Part shown: positions 8,253 to 15,868 of the stretch, piece after piece
Layout: every line of letters begins with the position of its first letter
How positions within the stretch are numbered: position 1 is the stretch's first letter
Source: CAYGKP01 sp964350605
GTDB taxonomy: Bacteria > Bacteroidota > Bacteroidia > Cytophagales > JAAEPT01
Length of the DNA stretch: 25,449 bases
Reading direction: 5' to 3'
Assembly: GCA_964350605.1 (NCBI GenBank)
Contig: CAYGKP010000007.1
Location: 1 to 25,449, forward strand
Made by a program: the position numbers and the translations under genes
The notes under the pieces: generated by a model
Databases searched by the model: none
What the model saw: only the letters and a program-made list of their open reading frames with translations
What the model was told of the DNA's origin: nothing

Positions 8253-9714
8253 ACCCACCGGATTCCTCGAAAAATCGAGGGAGCTCCCCAAGAAACGCCC
8301 GGTCGACGAGCGCGTTAAAGATTACAAGGAGTTCGAGCCCCTGCCCGCAGCCCCGTTGCTGAAGGAGCAGTCCGCGCGTTGCATGGACTGTGGCGTGCCG
8401 TTCTGTCACAGCGGTTGCCCGCTGGGGAACATCATTCCCGAGTTCAACGACGCGTGTTACGAGGAGAACTGGGGCCTGGCCACCGACATCCTGACCTCGA
8501 CCAACAACTTCCCCGAATTCACGGGGCGGATTTGCCCCGCGCCTTGCGAGGCCTCCTGTGTGCTGGGCATCAACCAGCCGCCGGTCGCCATTGAGTTCAT
8601 CGAGAAGAACATCGCCGAGAAAGCCTTCGAGCTGGGCCTGATGAAACCCCGCACGCCGAAAAGCCGCACAGGCAAGAAGGTCGCGGTGGTGGGCGCAGGT
8701 CCCGCAGGAATGGCCGCCGCCGATCAACTGAACAGCGCGGGCCATTCGGTCACACTATTCGAACGTCACGAGAAAATCGGGGGGCTGCTTCGCTTCGGCA
8801 TCCCGGATTTCAAATTGGAGAAGTGGGTCGTTGAACGCCGCGAAGCCCTGATGGTGGAAGCAGGCGTGGAGATCCGCACCAATACGAACGTGGGGGTCGA
8901 CATCTCGGTCAAAGACTTAATGGATGGTTTCGATGCCGTAGTTCTAACGGGTGGTTCGACCATTCCGCGCGACTTGCCGATTCCGGGCCGCGAGTTCAAA
9001 GGCGTTCATTTCGCGATGGACTTCCTGACCCAACAAAACCGCCGCGTTTCGGGCCTGCCCGTGAACACCGAGGAGATTTGGGCCACCGACAAGCGCGTGC
9101 TTGTGATCGGTGGGGGCGACACGGGGTCCGACTGCGTGGGCACCTCGAACCGCCACGGCGCGAAATCGGTCATGCAGATTGAGCTGCTCGAACGTCCGCC
9201 CGCCGAACGCAGCGAGCAAACCCCTTGGCCCCTGTGGCCGATGATGCTGCGCACCTCTTCCTCGCACGAAGAGGGCGTGAATCGCCAATGGGCCTTGTAC
9301 ACCAAGAATTTCATCGGCGACGAAAAGGGCAACCTGAAAGGCGTGGTCCTGGCCGAAATGGGCTGGAGCGAACCCGATCCGGGCAAAAAGCCGAAGTGGG
9401 AGATCAAGGAAGGCACCGAGCAAACCATCGAGTGCGACCTCGCGCTGCTGGCCATTGGTTTTGTGCATCCCCAGCACGAGGGTCTGGTTGACGACCTGAA
9501 AGTCGAGAAGGACGAGCGCGGCAACGTGAAAGCCGACGGCTATGCCACTTCGGTCCCCAAAGTCTTTGCGGCGGGCGACCTGCGCCGGGGCCAATCCCTG
9601 GTGGTCTGGGCGATTGCCGAAGGCCGCGAATGCGCCCGCGAAGTCGACCAGTTCCTGATGGGCCATTCCCAACTGGAAGCCCGCGACGTCTCGCAACTGC
9701 AACTGCAAGCCTAG
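8245..9714 (+). CDS. gltD: glutamate synthase (NADPH) small subunit
   Basis: The 489-residue protein passes electrons from NADPH through FAD and two [4Fe-4S] clusters to the large subunit. The start at 8245 (MGKPTGFLE) overlaps the gltB stop by 8 bases, a sign of translational coupling. An in-frame ATG at 8194 would lie deep inside gltB and adds unconserved sequence. The N-terminal domain carries the cysteine patterns CMDCGVPFCHSGCP and CPAPCEASC that ligate the clusters. An FAD-binding GxGxxG motif follows in VAVVGAGPAGMAAA. The NAD(P)H site is VLVIGGGDTGSDC. A final FAD-contact motif, VFAAGDLRRGQSLVVWA, lies near the end. Length and order match bacterial GltD. An amidotransferase gene follows 11 bases downstream. 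Confidence 0.96.
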   Translation: MGKPTGFLEKSRELPKKRPVDERVKDYKEFEPLPAAPLLKEQSARCMDCGVPFCHSGCPLGNIIPEFNDACYEENWGLATDILTSTNNFPEFTGRICPAPCEASCVLGINQPPVAIEFIEKNIAEKAFELGLMKPRTPKSRTGKKVAVVGAGPAGMAAADQLNSAGHSVTLFERHEKIGGLLRFGIPDFKLEKWVVERREALMVEAGVEIRTNTNVGVDISVKDLMDGFDAVVLTGGSTIPRDLPIPGREFKGVHFAMDFLTQQNRRVSGLPVNTEEIWATDKRVLVIGGGDTGSDCVGTSNRHGAKSVMQIELLERPPAERSEQTPWPLWPMMLRTSSSHEEGVNRQWALYTKNFIGDEKGNLKGVVLAEMGWSEPDPGKKPKWEIKEGTEQTIECDLALLAIGFVHPQHEGLVDDLKVEKDERGNVKADGYATSVPKVFAAGDLRRGQSLVVWAIAEGRECAREVDQFLMGHSQLEARDVSQLQLQA

Positions 9715-9725
9715 CCGCCCCGCTC

Positions 9726-10433
9726 ATGCCCCGCGTCCAGGTTTTCCAACACGAAGCCTTCGAGGACCTCGACGGCATGGGCCCCTGGTTCACCGAGCAA
9801 GGGTGGGAGATCGCCTACACCCGCGTGGACAAGGGCGAGGACTATCCCGAAAGCCTGGAGGGCATCGACATGCTCGTCCTGATGGGCGGCACGATGGGTG
9901 TGTACGAGCGCGAGAAGTACCCCTGGATCGACAAGGAACTGGCGATCATCAAGGAGGCCATCGACAAGGGCGTGATCGTTTTGGGCGTGTGTCTCGGTGC
10001 GCAGCTCATCGCCGCGGCCTTGGGCGCGGAGGTCTACCAACACGATGTGCGCGAGATCGGCTGGCATGAGATCGAGAAAACGGAAGCCGGTCGGTTCGAC
10101 CCGGTGTTCGAAGGCATTCCCGACAAGATGCTCATCTTCCAATGGCACGGTGATACCTTCGACTTGCCCGAGGGTGCCACCTTGCTGGCGACCAGCAATG
10201 CCTGTCCGCACCAAGCCTTCAGCTATGGCCAGAGCGTGCTCGCCTTGCAGTTTCATCCGGAAAACACGGCCCCCGGCTTGCTCGAATTTCTGCCATCGAT
10301 TCGCAAGGAACCCAAAGGCCCGTTCGTGCAGACCGAAGACCAAATCCGCGAGTTCATCGAGGCTCGTTGCGAACAGATGAACGCCCACATGCACCGCATC
10401 TTGGGCAACCTGACCGCCACGGTCTCCGCCTAG
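9726..10433 (+). CDS. class I glutamine amidotransferase (GMP synthase-like, stand-alone)
   Basis: The 235-residue protein is a single type 1 glutaminase domain. The nucleophile is Cys89 in GVCLGAQ. His177 and Glu179 in QFHPE complete the triad, and MGGTMGVYE near residue 55 forms the oxyanion-side loop. The fold releases ammonia from glutamine, usually for a partner synthase. No ATP-pyrophosphatase or other acceptor domain is attached, so it is not GuaA. The closest type is the GMP synthase-like amidotransferase group, whose acceptors are mostly unknown and which includes enzymes acting on gamma-glutamyl compounds. The start at 9726 is the first ATG after gltD and precedes the first conserved strand. 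Its place 11 bases after gltD suggests co-expression with glutamate synthase. The acceptor cannot be read from the sequence. Confidence 0.9.
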   Translation: MPRVQVFQHEAFEDLDGMGPWFTEQGWEIAYTRVDKGEDYPESLEGIDMLVLMGGTMGVYEREKYPWIDKELAIIKEAIDKGVIVLGVCLGAQLIAAALGAEVYQHDVREIGWHEIEKTEAGRFDPVFEGIPDKMLIFQWHGDTFDLPEGATLLATSNACPHQAFSYGQSVLALQFHPENTAPGLLEFLPSIRKEPKGPFVQTEDQIREFIEARCEQMNAHMHRILGNLTATVSA

Positions 10434-10456
10434 CTTTCGCCACTTTACCGCTAACC

Positions 10457-11410
10457 ATGTCCCCCGAAATTGGCCGCGACGTTCGACGCGCCCAGGCTTG
10501 TTTGGAAGCCGGCGAATTGGTCGGAATCCCGACCGAAACGGTCTACGGGCTGGCCGCTAATGCACTGGACGTCAAAGCTATCGACGACATTTTTCGCGCC
10601 AAGGGCCGCCCGCGCAACAACCCCCTGATCCTTCACGTGGCGAGCCTGGAGGCCGCCAAGCCCTACCTGGCCAGTGTGCCTCAGGTCGCCGCCCGGTTGG
10701 CCGAAACCTTCTGGCCCGGTCCGCTGACGATGCTGTTGCCACGCAGCGCCAAGGTGCCCGACATTGTGACCAACGGAAACGCCCGCGTGGCCCTGCGCAT
10801 CCCGCGCCACCCCCTGACCTTGGAACTGCTCGAAGCCCTCGGCACACCGCTCGTCGCGCCGAGCGCAAATCCATCGGGCTACGTAAGCCCCACCAGTGCT
10901 CAACACGTCGCCGACCAATTGGGCGACAAGCTCGGCTACATCTTGGACGGCGGCCCCTGCGAGGTGGGCATCGAATCGACGATTGTGGGGTTTGAAGACA
11001 ACCGCATCGTGATCCACCGCCCCGGGCGTATCACGGCAAAGGAGCTCATGGCCTTTGGACCCGTCGTCCGTGCACAATTGAGCGCCGAGCCTCAAGCTCC
11101 GGGCCAACTGCCCAGTCATTATGCCCCCCAAACCCGCCTTCTCCTTGGCGATCCCTCCGAGCTGATTCGGGGCCACAACCCGAAAGAAGTCGGGGTGCTT
11201 TCGTTCGCCCAAACCTTGGCCGAAGTGCCTGAAAACCAGCAAGTGCGCCTCAGCCAGACGGGCAATTTGGAAGAAGTGGCCCGCCACCTGTACGCGGGGC
11301 TGCGCTACCTAGACACCTTGAAGCTCAGCGTGTTACTCTGCGAAGAACCTCAGGGAGAGGGCTTGGCCGAAGCATTGCGCGACCGCTTGCAGCGGGCATC
11401 GGCCCGCTAA
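10457..11410 (+). CDS. L-threonylcarbamoyladenylate synthase, two-domain Sua5 type
   Basis: The 317-residue protein makes threonylcarbamoyl-AMP from threonine, bicarbonate and ATP, the first step of the t6A modification at position 37 of ANN-decoding tRNAs. The YrdC domain covers about residues 5-200. Its signatures are GIPTETVYGLAANA, a basic KGRPRNNPL loop that binds nucleotide, WPGPLTMLL and SANPSG. A linker containing SHYAPQTRL leads to the smaller Sua5 C-terminal domain, so this is the long Sua5/YwlC form rather than the short TsaC form. The ATG at 10457 places the first helix directly before the conserved core. The gene follows the amidotransferase after 23 bases and converges on the phosphatase gene, with only 14 bases between the stops. 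Confidence 0.93.
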   Translation: MSPEIGRDVRRAQACLEAGELVGIPTETVYGLAANALDVKAIDDIFRAKGRPRNNPLILHVASLEAAKPYLASVPQVAARLAETFWPGPLTMLLPRSAKVPDIVTNGNARVALRIPRHPLTLELLEALGTPLVAPSANPSGYVSPTSAQHVADQLGDKLGYILDGGPCEVGIESTIVGFEDNRIVIHRPGRITAKELMAFGPVVRAQLSAEPQAPGQLPSHYAPQTRLLLGDPSELIRGHNPKEVGVLSFAQTLAEVPENQQVRLSQTGNLEEVARHLYAGLRYLDTLKLSVLLCEEPQGEGLAEALRDRLQRASAR

Positions 11411-11424
11411 CGTCCAGCGCACAA

Positions 11425-12102
11425 TCAGCCGCAAAAGGGCTGAACAGTCAGCGCATTGCTGTTGAGCTCCAACGCCGTGAGGACACCCATCCCCGGCTTG
11501 GAATGGGCATAAACACACCCCGTGTCGAGGCACAGAATCGGATCCTTTCGTTCCACCTGTCGGCGGACTTCCTCGAGGGTCGTGGGCGTGTGGCCATGCA
11601 CGAAAGTCCGCCCGTCGAGCCGCGCGAGGCTGCCCGTGATCTTGCGCTGCCACAACAGAATGTTCGGGTCGCCAAACAGGTCGTCGGAATGCAAGTCGAT
11701 GCCCGCATGAGCCATGATGAACCGCCCGGTTTCGTGATAAAGCGCCGTCGCTTCGATGAAATCGAGGTAGCCTTGGGGCAAATCGGCGGCGAGGCGGACG
11801 CCAAACTCCGCGAGCATCTTGTCGCCGCCGTTGCTTTGCCACATCAAATTGGCTCGCATGTCGCGGCAGCTATCGAGCAGAAGCTGTTCGTGGTTGCCGC
11901 GCAGGAACACGGTTTGGTAGCCCTCGTCCTGCAAACGCATGAGCAGGTCAAGCACCCCACGCGAATCCGGCCCCCGGTCGATGTAGTCGCCCAGGAAGAT
12001 CAGCTCGTCCGCCTTGGTCGGGCCGAGTGCATCCAGCAGGGCCTCCAACGTCTTTCGGCAACCGTGTACGTCACCAATCGCCCAGGCTCTGGGCCCACTC
12101 AT
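11425..12102 (-). CDS. PPP-family metallophosphatase (bacterial Ser/Thr protein phosphatase type)
   Basis: The 225-residue protein has the full set of calcineurin-like motifs: GDVHG (residues 10-14), GDYIDRGP (38-45), GNHE (69-72), an AHAGID block, and HGHTP near residue 178. Together these place two metal ions that activate water for phosphate ester hydrolysis. Similar stand-alone enzymes act as protein phosphatases or hydrolyse diadenosine tetraphosphate; the substrate cannot be told from sequence. The start at 12102 is preferred because its ATG overlaps the TGA of the preceding YjbQ gene by four bases (ATGA). It is the third gene of an antiporter-YjbQ-phosphatase operon. A six-pair inverted repeat at its stop (11425-11443) lacks a T-run. 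Confidence 0.92.
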   Translation of the reverse strand: MSGPRAWAIGDVHGCRKTLEALLDALGPTKADELIFLGDYIDRGPDSRGVLDLLMRLQDEGYQTVFLRGNHEQLLLDSCRDMRANLMWQSNGGDKMLAEFGVRLAADLPQGYLDFIEATALYHETGRFIMAHAGIDLHSDDLFGDPNILLWQRKITGSLARLDGRTFVHGHTPTTLEEVRRQVERKDPILCLDTGCVYAHSKPGMGVLTALELNSNALTVQPFCG

Positions 12103-12521
12103 TCTCCCCAGGCCGTCAGGACCAGTGCGCGGCTTCCGCCCTGGTCGCGGTGCTCGCACAAATAGATGCCTTGCCAGGTCCCCAGGTTCAACCGACCGTT
12201 CGTTACGGGAATCAGCACCGAGCTGCCCATCATCGAGGCCTTGATGTGGGCGGGCATGTCGTCGTCGCCTTCGTAGTCATGTTCATAGTACGACTGGCCT
12301 TCGGGGACCATCACATTCAAGTGCCGTTCGAAGTCGCCGCGGACCGTGGGGTCGGCGTTTTCGTTGATCGTTAGCGAAGCCGAGGTGTGCTGGATGAAGA
12401 CTTGCAGCATGCCCACGTTGATCTCGCGGAGTTCAGCTAAGCCACCGACCACATCGGCGGTAATCAAATGAAACCCCCGAGGGTAAGACCGCAAGCGGAG
12501 TTGGGCCTGGTACCACTTCAT
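12099..12521 (-). CDS. YjbQ / UPF0047 family protein
   Basis: The 140-residue protein shows the YjbQ signatures: an HTSASLTINENADPTV block, a central YEHDYEGDDDMPAHIKASMMG block with clustered His and Asp, and the C-terminal WQGIYLCEHRD. These conserved His, Asp and Glu residues line a putative active site in solved family structures. The family has been labelled secondary thiamine-phosphate synthase because homologues can rescue thiE mutants when overexpressed, but its natural role is unsettled. It should be cytoplasmic. The start at 12521 overlaps the antiporter stop by four bases (ATGA), and its own stop overlaps the phosphatase start in the same way. The operon gives no obvious functional clue. 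Confidence 0.93.
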   Translation of the reverse strand: MKWYQAQLRLRSYPRGFHLITADVVGGLAELREINVGMLQVFIQHTSASLTINENADPTVRGDFERHLNVMVPEGQSYYEHDYEGDDDMPAHIKASMMGSSVLIPVTNGRLNLGTWQGIYLCEHRDQGGSRALVLTAWGE

Positions 12522-13789
12522 GGCGCGTCCTTGGGTAAGGGCTTGGTGCGCTGGAGCATGGTTCGGATGCGGCTGCGTTTGCTTCGCATGAAATGGTTGG
12601 TGTGGCTTACCACTTCGATCCACAGCGAGCTAAGCAGCAAGGAAATCACAATGGTGGCCAAGATCTCCTTATAGTAAAAGTCGGGAATCAAGCCCGTGGA
12701 ATGGCCCGCGACGGCCAGTACGAAGCTGAACTCGCCCACCTGACTGAGCAGCGCGCCCCCGAAAAACGCCTCGGACCAGCCCGCTCCCATGTACTTGAGG
12801 ACAACAGCGTTAATCACATTGTTGGTCAAAAAGATCAGAAAAACGGTCAACAGAATGCTGCCCCAGTTCGCCCAAACGAACGGCAAATCAACCAGCAGGC
12901 CAATGGAGACAAAAAACACCGCCAAAAATACCACCCGAAAGGCATTGAGGGCCTCATGAACTCGGTGTGAGCCGCCCAACGAGGAAACCAACAGGCCCGC
13001 CACAAAGGCACCCAAGGCCGAAGAAAGACCCAAAAGACCCGTCGTGGCCGCAAAACCAAAGCAGAGCAAAAAGCCGCCAAAGACCAGCAAATCCTGATCG
13101 TGCTTGACCATTCGGACCACAAAAGCTGGGGGTCGCAGGGTTCGCTTGATCACCAAAAACGCCATGAACCCCAACACCAACGCCCCGCCGATGCTGGCTT
13201 TCACGATTTCATGGGTGGGCACTTTTTCGCCCCCCAACAGGTCCACACCAATGAGCATGGGCACCACCAAGATGTCTTGAATCAACAGAATGCCGATCAC
13301 CTTGCTCCCCAGCCCCGAGTGCATCAACCCGCGTTGTTCGAGCACCGTGAACACCACCGCCGAACTGGACAAAGAAATGACCAGCCCAATCAGTATCGAT
13401 TCGCGCAGGTCCCAGTGGTTCCAATCGTTGAGGCCAATGAGGACCATGGCCACCACGCTGACCGCGATCTGAAGTAAGGTGCCCAACACCGGTGCCTTCC
13501 AGTTACGCACCAGTTCGGGCAGCGAGATTTCCATCCCGATGAAAAACATCAAGAGGATCAGACCCAGCGACCCAATCTCTTCAACAAAATGCGCGCGCTT
13601 CTCGACCTCATCCCCAAAAAGGGCGGAGACCACAATGCCCACCACGATGTAAGCCACGATCGTCGGCTGGCGGGCCAACTTGAAGACCAGGCCCAGCACC
13701 AGAGCACCCATGGATAGCAACACGAAGTCGCGCAGCAGAGTGCTGACGCCCAAATCGGCAAGTAGAGGCAGGGTTAGGGAAGAATTCAT
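12518..13789 (-). CDS. Kef-type (CPA2) K+ or Na+/H+ antiporter, membrane domain only
   Basis: The 423-residue protein has about 12-13 hydrophobic segments and belongs to the CPA2 cation:proton antiporters. Diagnostic parts are LARQPTIVAYIVVGI near the N-terminus, SLSSSAVVFTVLEQRG, the transport-site helix GSKVIGILLIQDILVVP with the KefB/KefC-type Gln-Asp pair, and the LSSALGAFVAGLL helix. Unlike KefB and KefC, there is no C-terminal RCK/TrkA-N regulatory domain; the chain ends in a basic tail after the last helix. It probably exchanges K+ or Na+ for H+ across the inner membrane. The ATG at 13789 is preferred to a TTG five codons upstream. It leads an operon with YjbQ and the phosphatase. The divergent TerB-like gene starts 65 bases away. 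Confidence 0.93.
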   Translation of the reverse strand: MNSSLTLPLLADLGVSTLLRDFVLLSMGALVLGLVFKLARQPTIVAYIVVGIVVSALFGDEVEKRAHFVEEIGSLGLILLMFFIGMEISLPELVRNWKAPVLGTLLQIAVSVVAMVLIGLNDWNHWDLRESILIGLVISLSSSAVVFTVLEQRGLMHSGLGSKVIGILLIQDILVVPMLIGVDLLGGEKVPTHEIVKASIGGALVLGFMAFLVIKRTLRPPAFVVRMVKHDQDLLVFGGFLLCFGFAATTGLLGLSSALGAFVAGLLVSSLGGSHRVHEALNAFRVVFLAVFFVSIGLLVDLPFVWANWGSILLTVFLIFLTNNVINAVVLKYMGAGWSEAFFGGALLSQVGEFSFVLAVAGHSTGLIPDFYYKEILATIVISLLLSSLWIEVVSHTNHFMRSKRSRIRTMLQRTKPLPKDAP

Positions 13790-13796
13790 GGTTGGG

Positions 13797-13813
13797 CCGC
13801 GCAATTCTCGCGG
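13797..13813. promoter_or_regulatory. short inverted repeat in the divergent antiporter/TerB-like promoter region
   Basis: CCGCG (13797-13801) and CGCGG (13809-13813) are inverted around seven bases in the 65-base gap between the two divergent starts. The arms are short and GC-rich, so chance is possible. No strong TAnnTTTG box was found on either strand here. Confidence 0.2.
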
Positions 13814-13854
13814 TCATTCTCGAAGTTAGGGGACAATCCAGGCCCTGCCCAGCC

Positions 13855-14292
13855 ATGCTACGAGTTTTTCAAACCGCCGAGGAAGAGTCGAAGCTCGACC
13901 ACTTTCGCAACCTAATCGCCATGACCAAGGTCGACGAGGACATTGACCGCGCCGAGCGGGGGATGCTCTACAAGGTGGGCGAGAAGTACGGCTATGCCCG
14001 CCGCGAGGTGGACCAGATGATCGAGGCGACGAGCAAGGACCGCGTCCTGGTGGTCAGCCAAGCACCCGAGGCGCGGTTTGACCAGTTGTATGACCTGGTG
14101 CAAGTCATGCTGGCCGACGGGGTGGTGGACCAACACGAGATTGACCATTGCCGATCGATGGCCGAGCAGCTCGGCGTGCGCCATGAAAACGTGGGGCCGC
14201 TGGTGCGCCGCATGATGTTCGGCATCGTCGAAGGCACGCCCGAGGACGAGATTCTGGAAGCCGTCGCGCCGATGCTCGGGTTGCGAGTTTAG
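13855..14292 (+). CDS. TerB-like helical protein (paralogue of the one at 2840-3265)
   Basis: The 145-residue protein is all-helical with two TerB-like lobes. The second lobe, LYDLVQVMLADGVVDQHEIDHC, closely mirrors LFDLCQVMLADGVIDEKETEFC in the protein at 2840-3265, and the following helix and C-terminal segment also correspond. The first lobe differs: where the paralogue has LADGKIARSEYE, this one has KVDEDIDRAERG, still acidic but without the glycine. There is no signal or transmembrane segment. The start at 13855 is chosen because the frame upstream to 13792 reads into the divergent promoter region and encodes unconserved residues. The gene is divergent from the antiporter operon and ends one base before the convergent small membrane protein. 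Function unknown. Confidence 0.82.
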   Translation: MLRVFQTAEEESKLDHFRNLIAMTKVDEDIDRAERGMLYKVGEKYGYARREVDQMIEATSKDRVLVVSQAPEARFDQLYDLVQVMLADGVVDQHEIDHCRSMAEQLGVRHENVGPLVRRMMFGIVEGTPEDEILEAVAPMLGLRV

Positions 14293-14293
14293 A

Positions 14294-14599
14294 CTATTGC
14301 TTAGCCGTCTTTCGAGTGAAAAGCCAGTTAAACGCTGCTGTTTTGAGTGACAAGCTCAAAACGTAAAAGATGGTTGGAAATACTTTGGGCGATGAAAGAA
14401 CCCAGTCGATAGAAAGACTGCTTGAGAAAAAGCGAAAAGGGAAAAAGGCAATTGCGTTGACGATATAGCCAAAGGTTAGAGCCGTTCTTCTGTCTGATTG
14501 GGTATTTCCCATTCCTAATATTCCCCCTATAACCATCAAAAGAAACTCAACTAAAACGATGGTTATCGCTGTGAGTAGAATCCGAACCCAGGGCTTCAT
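14294..14599 (-). CDS. small three-helix membrane protein, unknown function
   Basis: The 101-residue product has three hydrophobic segments, at about residues 7-28, 43-62 and 76-96, and a basic C-terminus (TRKTAKQ). I recognise no family. The gene is visibly AT-richer than everything around it, by eye about 40-45% GC, and uses codons such as TTT, AAA and ATA that are rare in its neighbours. This suggests recent acquisition or relaxed selection. It lies 18 bases downstream of the K+ channel gene in the same direction, so it may be co-transcribed and could be an accessory membrane protein, but nothing in the sequence proves that. Its stop is one base from the stop of the convergent TerB-like gene. 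Confidence 0.6.
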   Translation of the reverse strand: MKPWVRILLTAITIVLVEFLLMVIGGILGMGNTQSDRRTALTFGYIVNAIAFFPFRFFSSSLSIDWVLSSPKVFPTIFYVLSLSLKTAAFNWLFTRKTAKQ

Positions 14600-14617
14600 G
14601 GCTTAGCAGTGAGAGTC

Positions 14618-15691
14618 CTACGACTCAAAAATCCCCTCGGTCTCGCCGAATTCGGCCACGACTTTCTTCTCGCAGATCAGGTTGGCGAGGATCAGCACGT
14701 AGTCGCCCTTCTTGATCGTCTCGTTCTCGGGGTTCTTGATGAGTTCGTGCTTTGAGAACGGATCGGGCCGCCGCGAAAGGCCAATCAGCACCGCGTTGAA
14801 CCGCTTCTTCATGTCGATGAACGACTCCAAATAATCCTTCCCAATGAAGGGATTCGCGGCGTTCACGTAGAACTGCTTGATGTCGTACTCGTCGTCCTTC
14901 TTCGCGTAGTTGAGGATCTCCTCGCCGAAGACCGCACAATCCGGTTCGAAGATGTAGCTGGCCAAAAGCTTCGAGGAAAGTTCCAGTTTCGAGACCGCAT
15001 AGCGCACCCCCGCGGTTGAAAAGGTATCCTTCAGGTTGGTGTTATCGAGCGCGACGATGTACTGCTGCTCGGGAAACTGATTGCGCAGGTTGATCAAGTG
15101 GACCAGCTTGTCGGTGTCGTTGCCCGCGTTCACGAACACCGCACGGGCCTTTTGTGGGTTGGCCAGCTTCAAAAGCTCGTAGTTGTCATACTCCGAATAG
15201 AGCACAAACAGATCCTTCGAGGATTTGAAGGACTCGTAAATGAGGTCCACATCGTCCTTGTCGTCGGTCACGATGGCGAGCTTCACCTTTACGGCCTCGA
15301 GTTGTTCGGCCACCGAACGGGAGAAGTGGTCCCACCCGATGATGACCGTGTGGCCCGACATCTTGGTGCCGTTAAATCCCAGTTTTTCGTTCTCGCGCAT
15401 GTTGGTCCAATAACTGGTGAGCTTCGAGATCCCCACGGCCGCCAGTATGACCGAAGATAGCACGAAGGAAATTCCGATGAGTTTGCCCAGAAAGGTCTGG
15501 GGTACGTAGTCGCCATAACCAACGGTCGAAACGGTGACCACCATGTACCAGAGGGCCTCGTAATAGGTGTCGATCTTGGGCTCGCCGACCGCGTCGCGTT
15601 CGACGTACATGAGGACCTCGGCCAGGATCAAGAACCCCGCGATGATGACCGCGAAGGCGATCAGGTTGCGTAAAAATCGGCGGCGGCGCAT
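14618..15691 (-). CDS. two-helix K+ channel with cytoplasmic RCK (TrkA-N/TrkA-C) domain, MthK-like
   Basis: The 357-residue protein has the layout of MthK-type potassium channels. A basic N-terminus leads to the first transmembrane helix (about 10-30). A pore helix follows with the selectivity filter TVGYGD at residues 56-61, then the second helix (about 68-90). The cytoplasmic part starts with an RCK/TrkA-N Rossmann domain (HTVIIGWDHFSRSVAEQL at about 115-132, with acidic TDDKDD later). A TrkA-C-like regulatory domain lies near the end (about 270-345, including IKKGDYVLILA). Such channels form tetramers gated by ligands such as Ca2+ or nucleotides bound to an RCK ring; the ligand here is unknown. 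The start follows a 177-base divergent region shared with the hydrogenase-like cluster. Confidence 0.93.
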   Translation of the reverse strand: MRRRRFLRNLIAFAVIIAGFLILAEVLMYVERDAVGEPKIDTYYEALWYMVVTVSTVGYGDYVPQTFLGKLIGISFVLSSVILAAVGISKLTSYWTNMRENEKLGFNGTKMSGHTVIIGWDHFSRSVAEQLEAVKVKLAIVTDDKDDVDLIYESFKSSKDLFVLYSEYDNYELLKLANPQKARAVFVNAGNDTDKLVHLINLRNQFPEQQYIVALDNTNLKDTFSTAGVRYAVSKLELSSKLLASYIFEPDCAVFGEEILNYAKKDDEYDIKQFYVNAANPFIGKDYLESFIDMKKRFNAVLIGLSRRPDPFSKHELIKNPENETIKKGDYVLILANLICEKKVVAEFGETEGIFES

Positions 15692-15868
15692 GCCCTAAAG
15701 ATGGGCCTTCATCCCGAAACGGCAAGTGCCAAGGCGGCCCGCCACCCCCCGCGCTAACCCATCGGTTAATCCTTGGGCCAAACCTTAGGAATTCATGAGG
15801 CTTTCGGAAGGTCGCCGGAAACTTATAGATTCACATCTTTCCGACCGACACGTTCATCCCCCCTTTCC

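Noticed and set aside
7386..8291. Minus-strand open frame of about 300 codons across the gltB-gltD junction
   Set aside because: Antisense to conserved gltB sequence and not protein-like; a composition artefact.
11425..11443. TCAGCC / GGCTGA hairpin at the phosphatase stop as a terminator
   Set aside because: Six pairs with a seven-base loop but no T-run on either strand; too weak to call a terminator.
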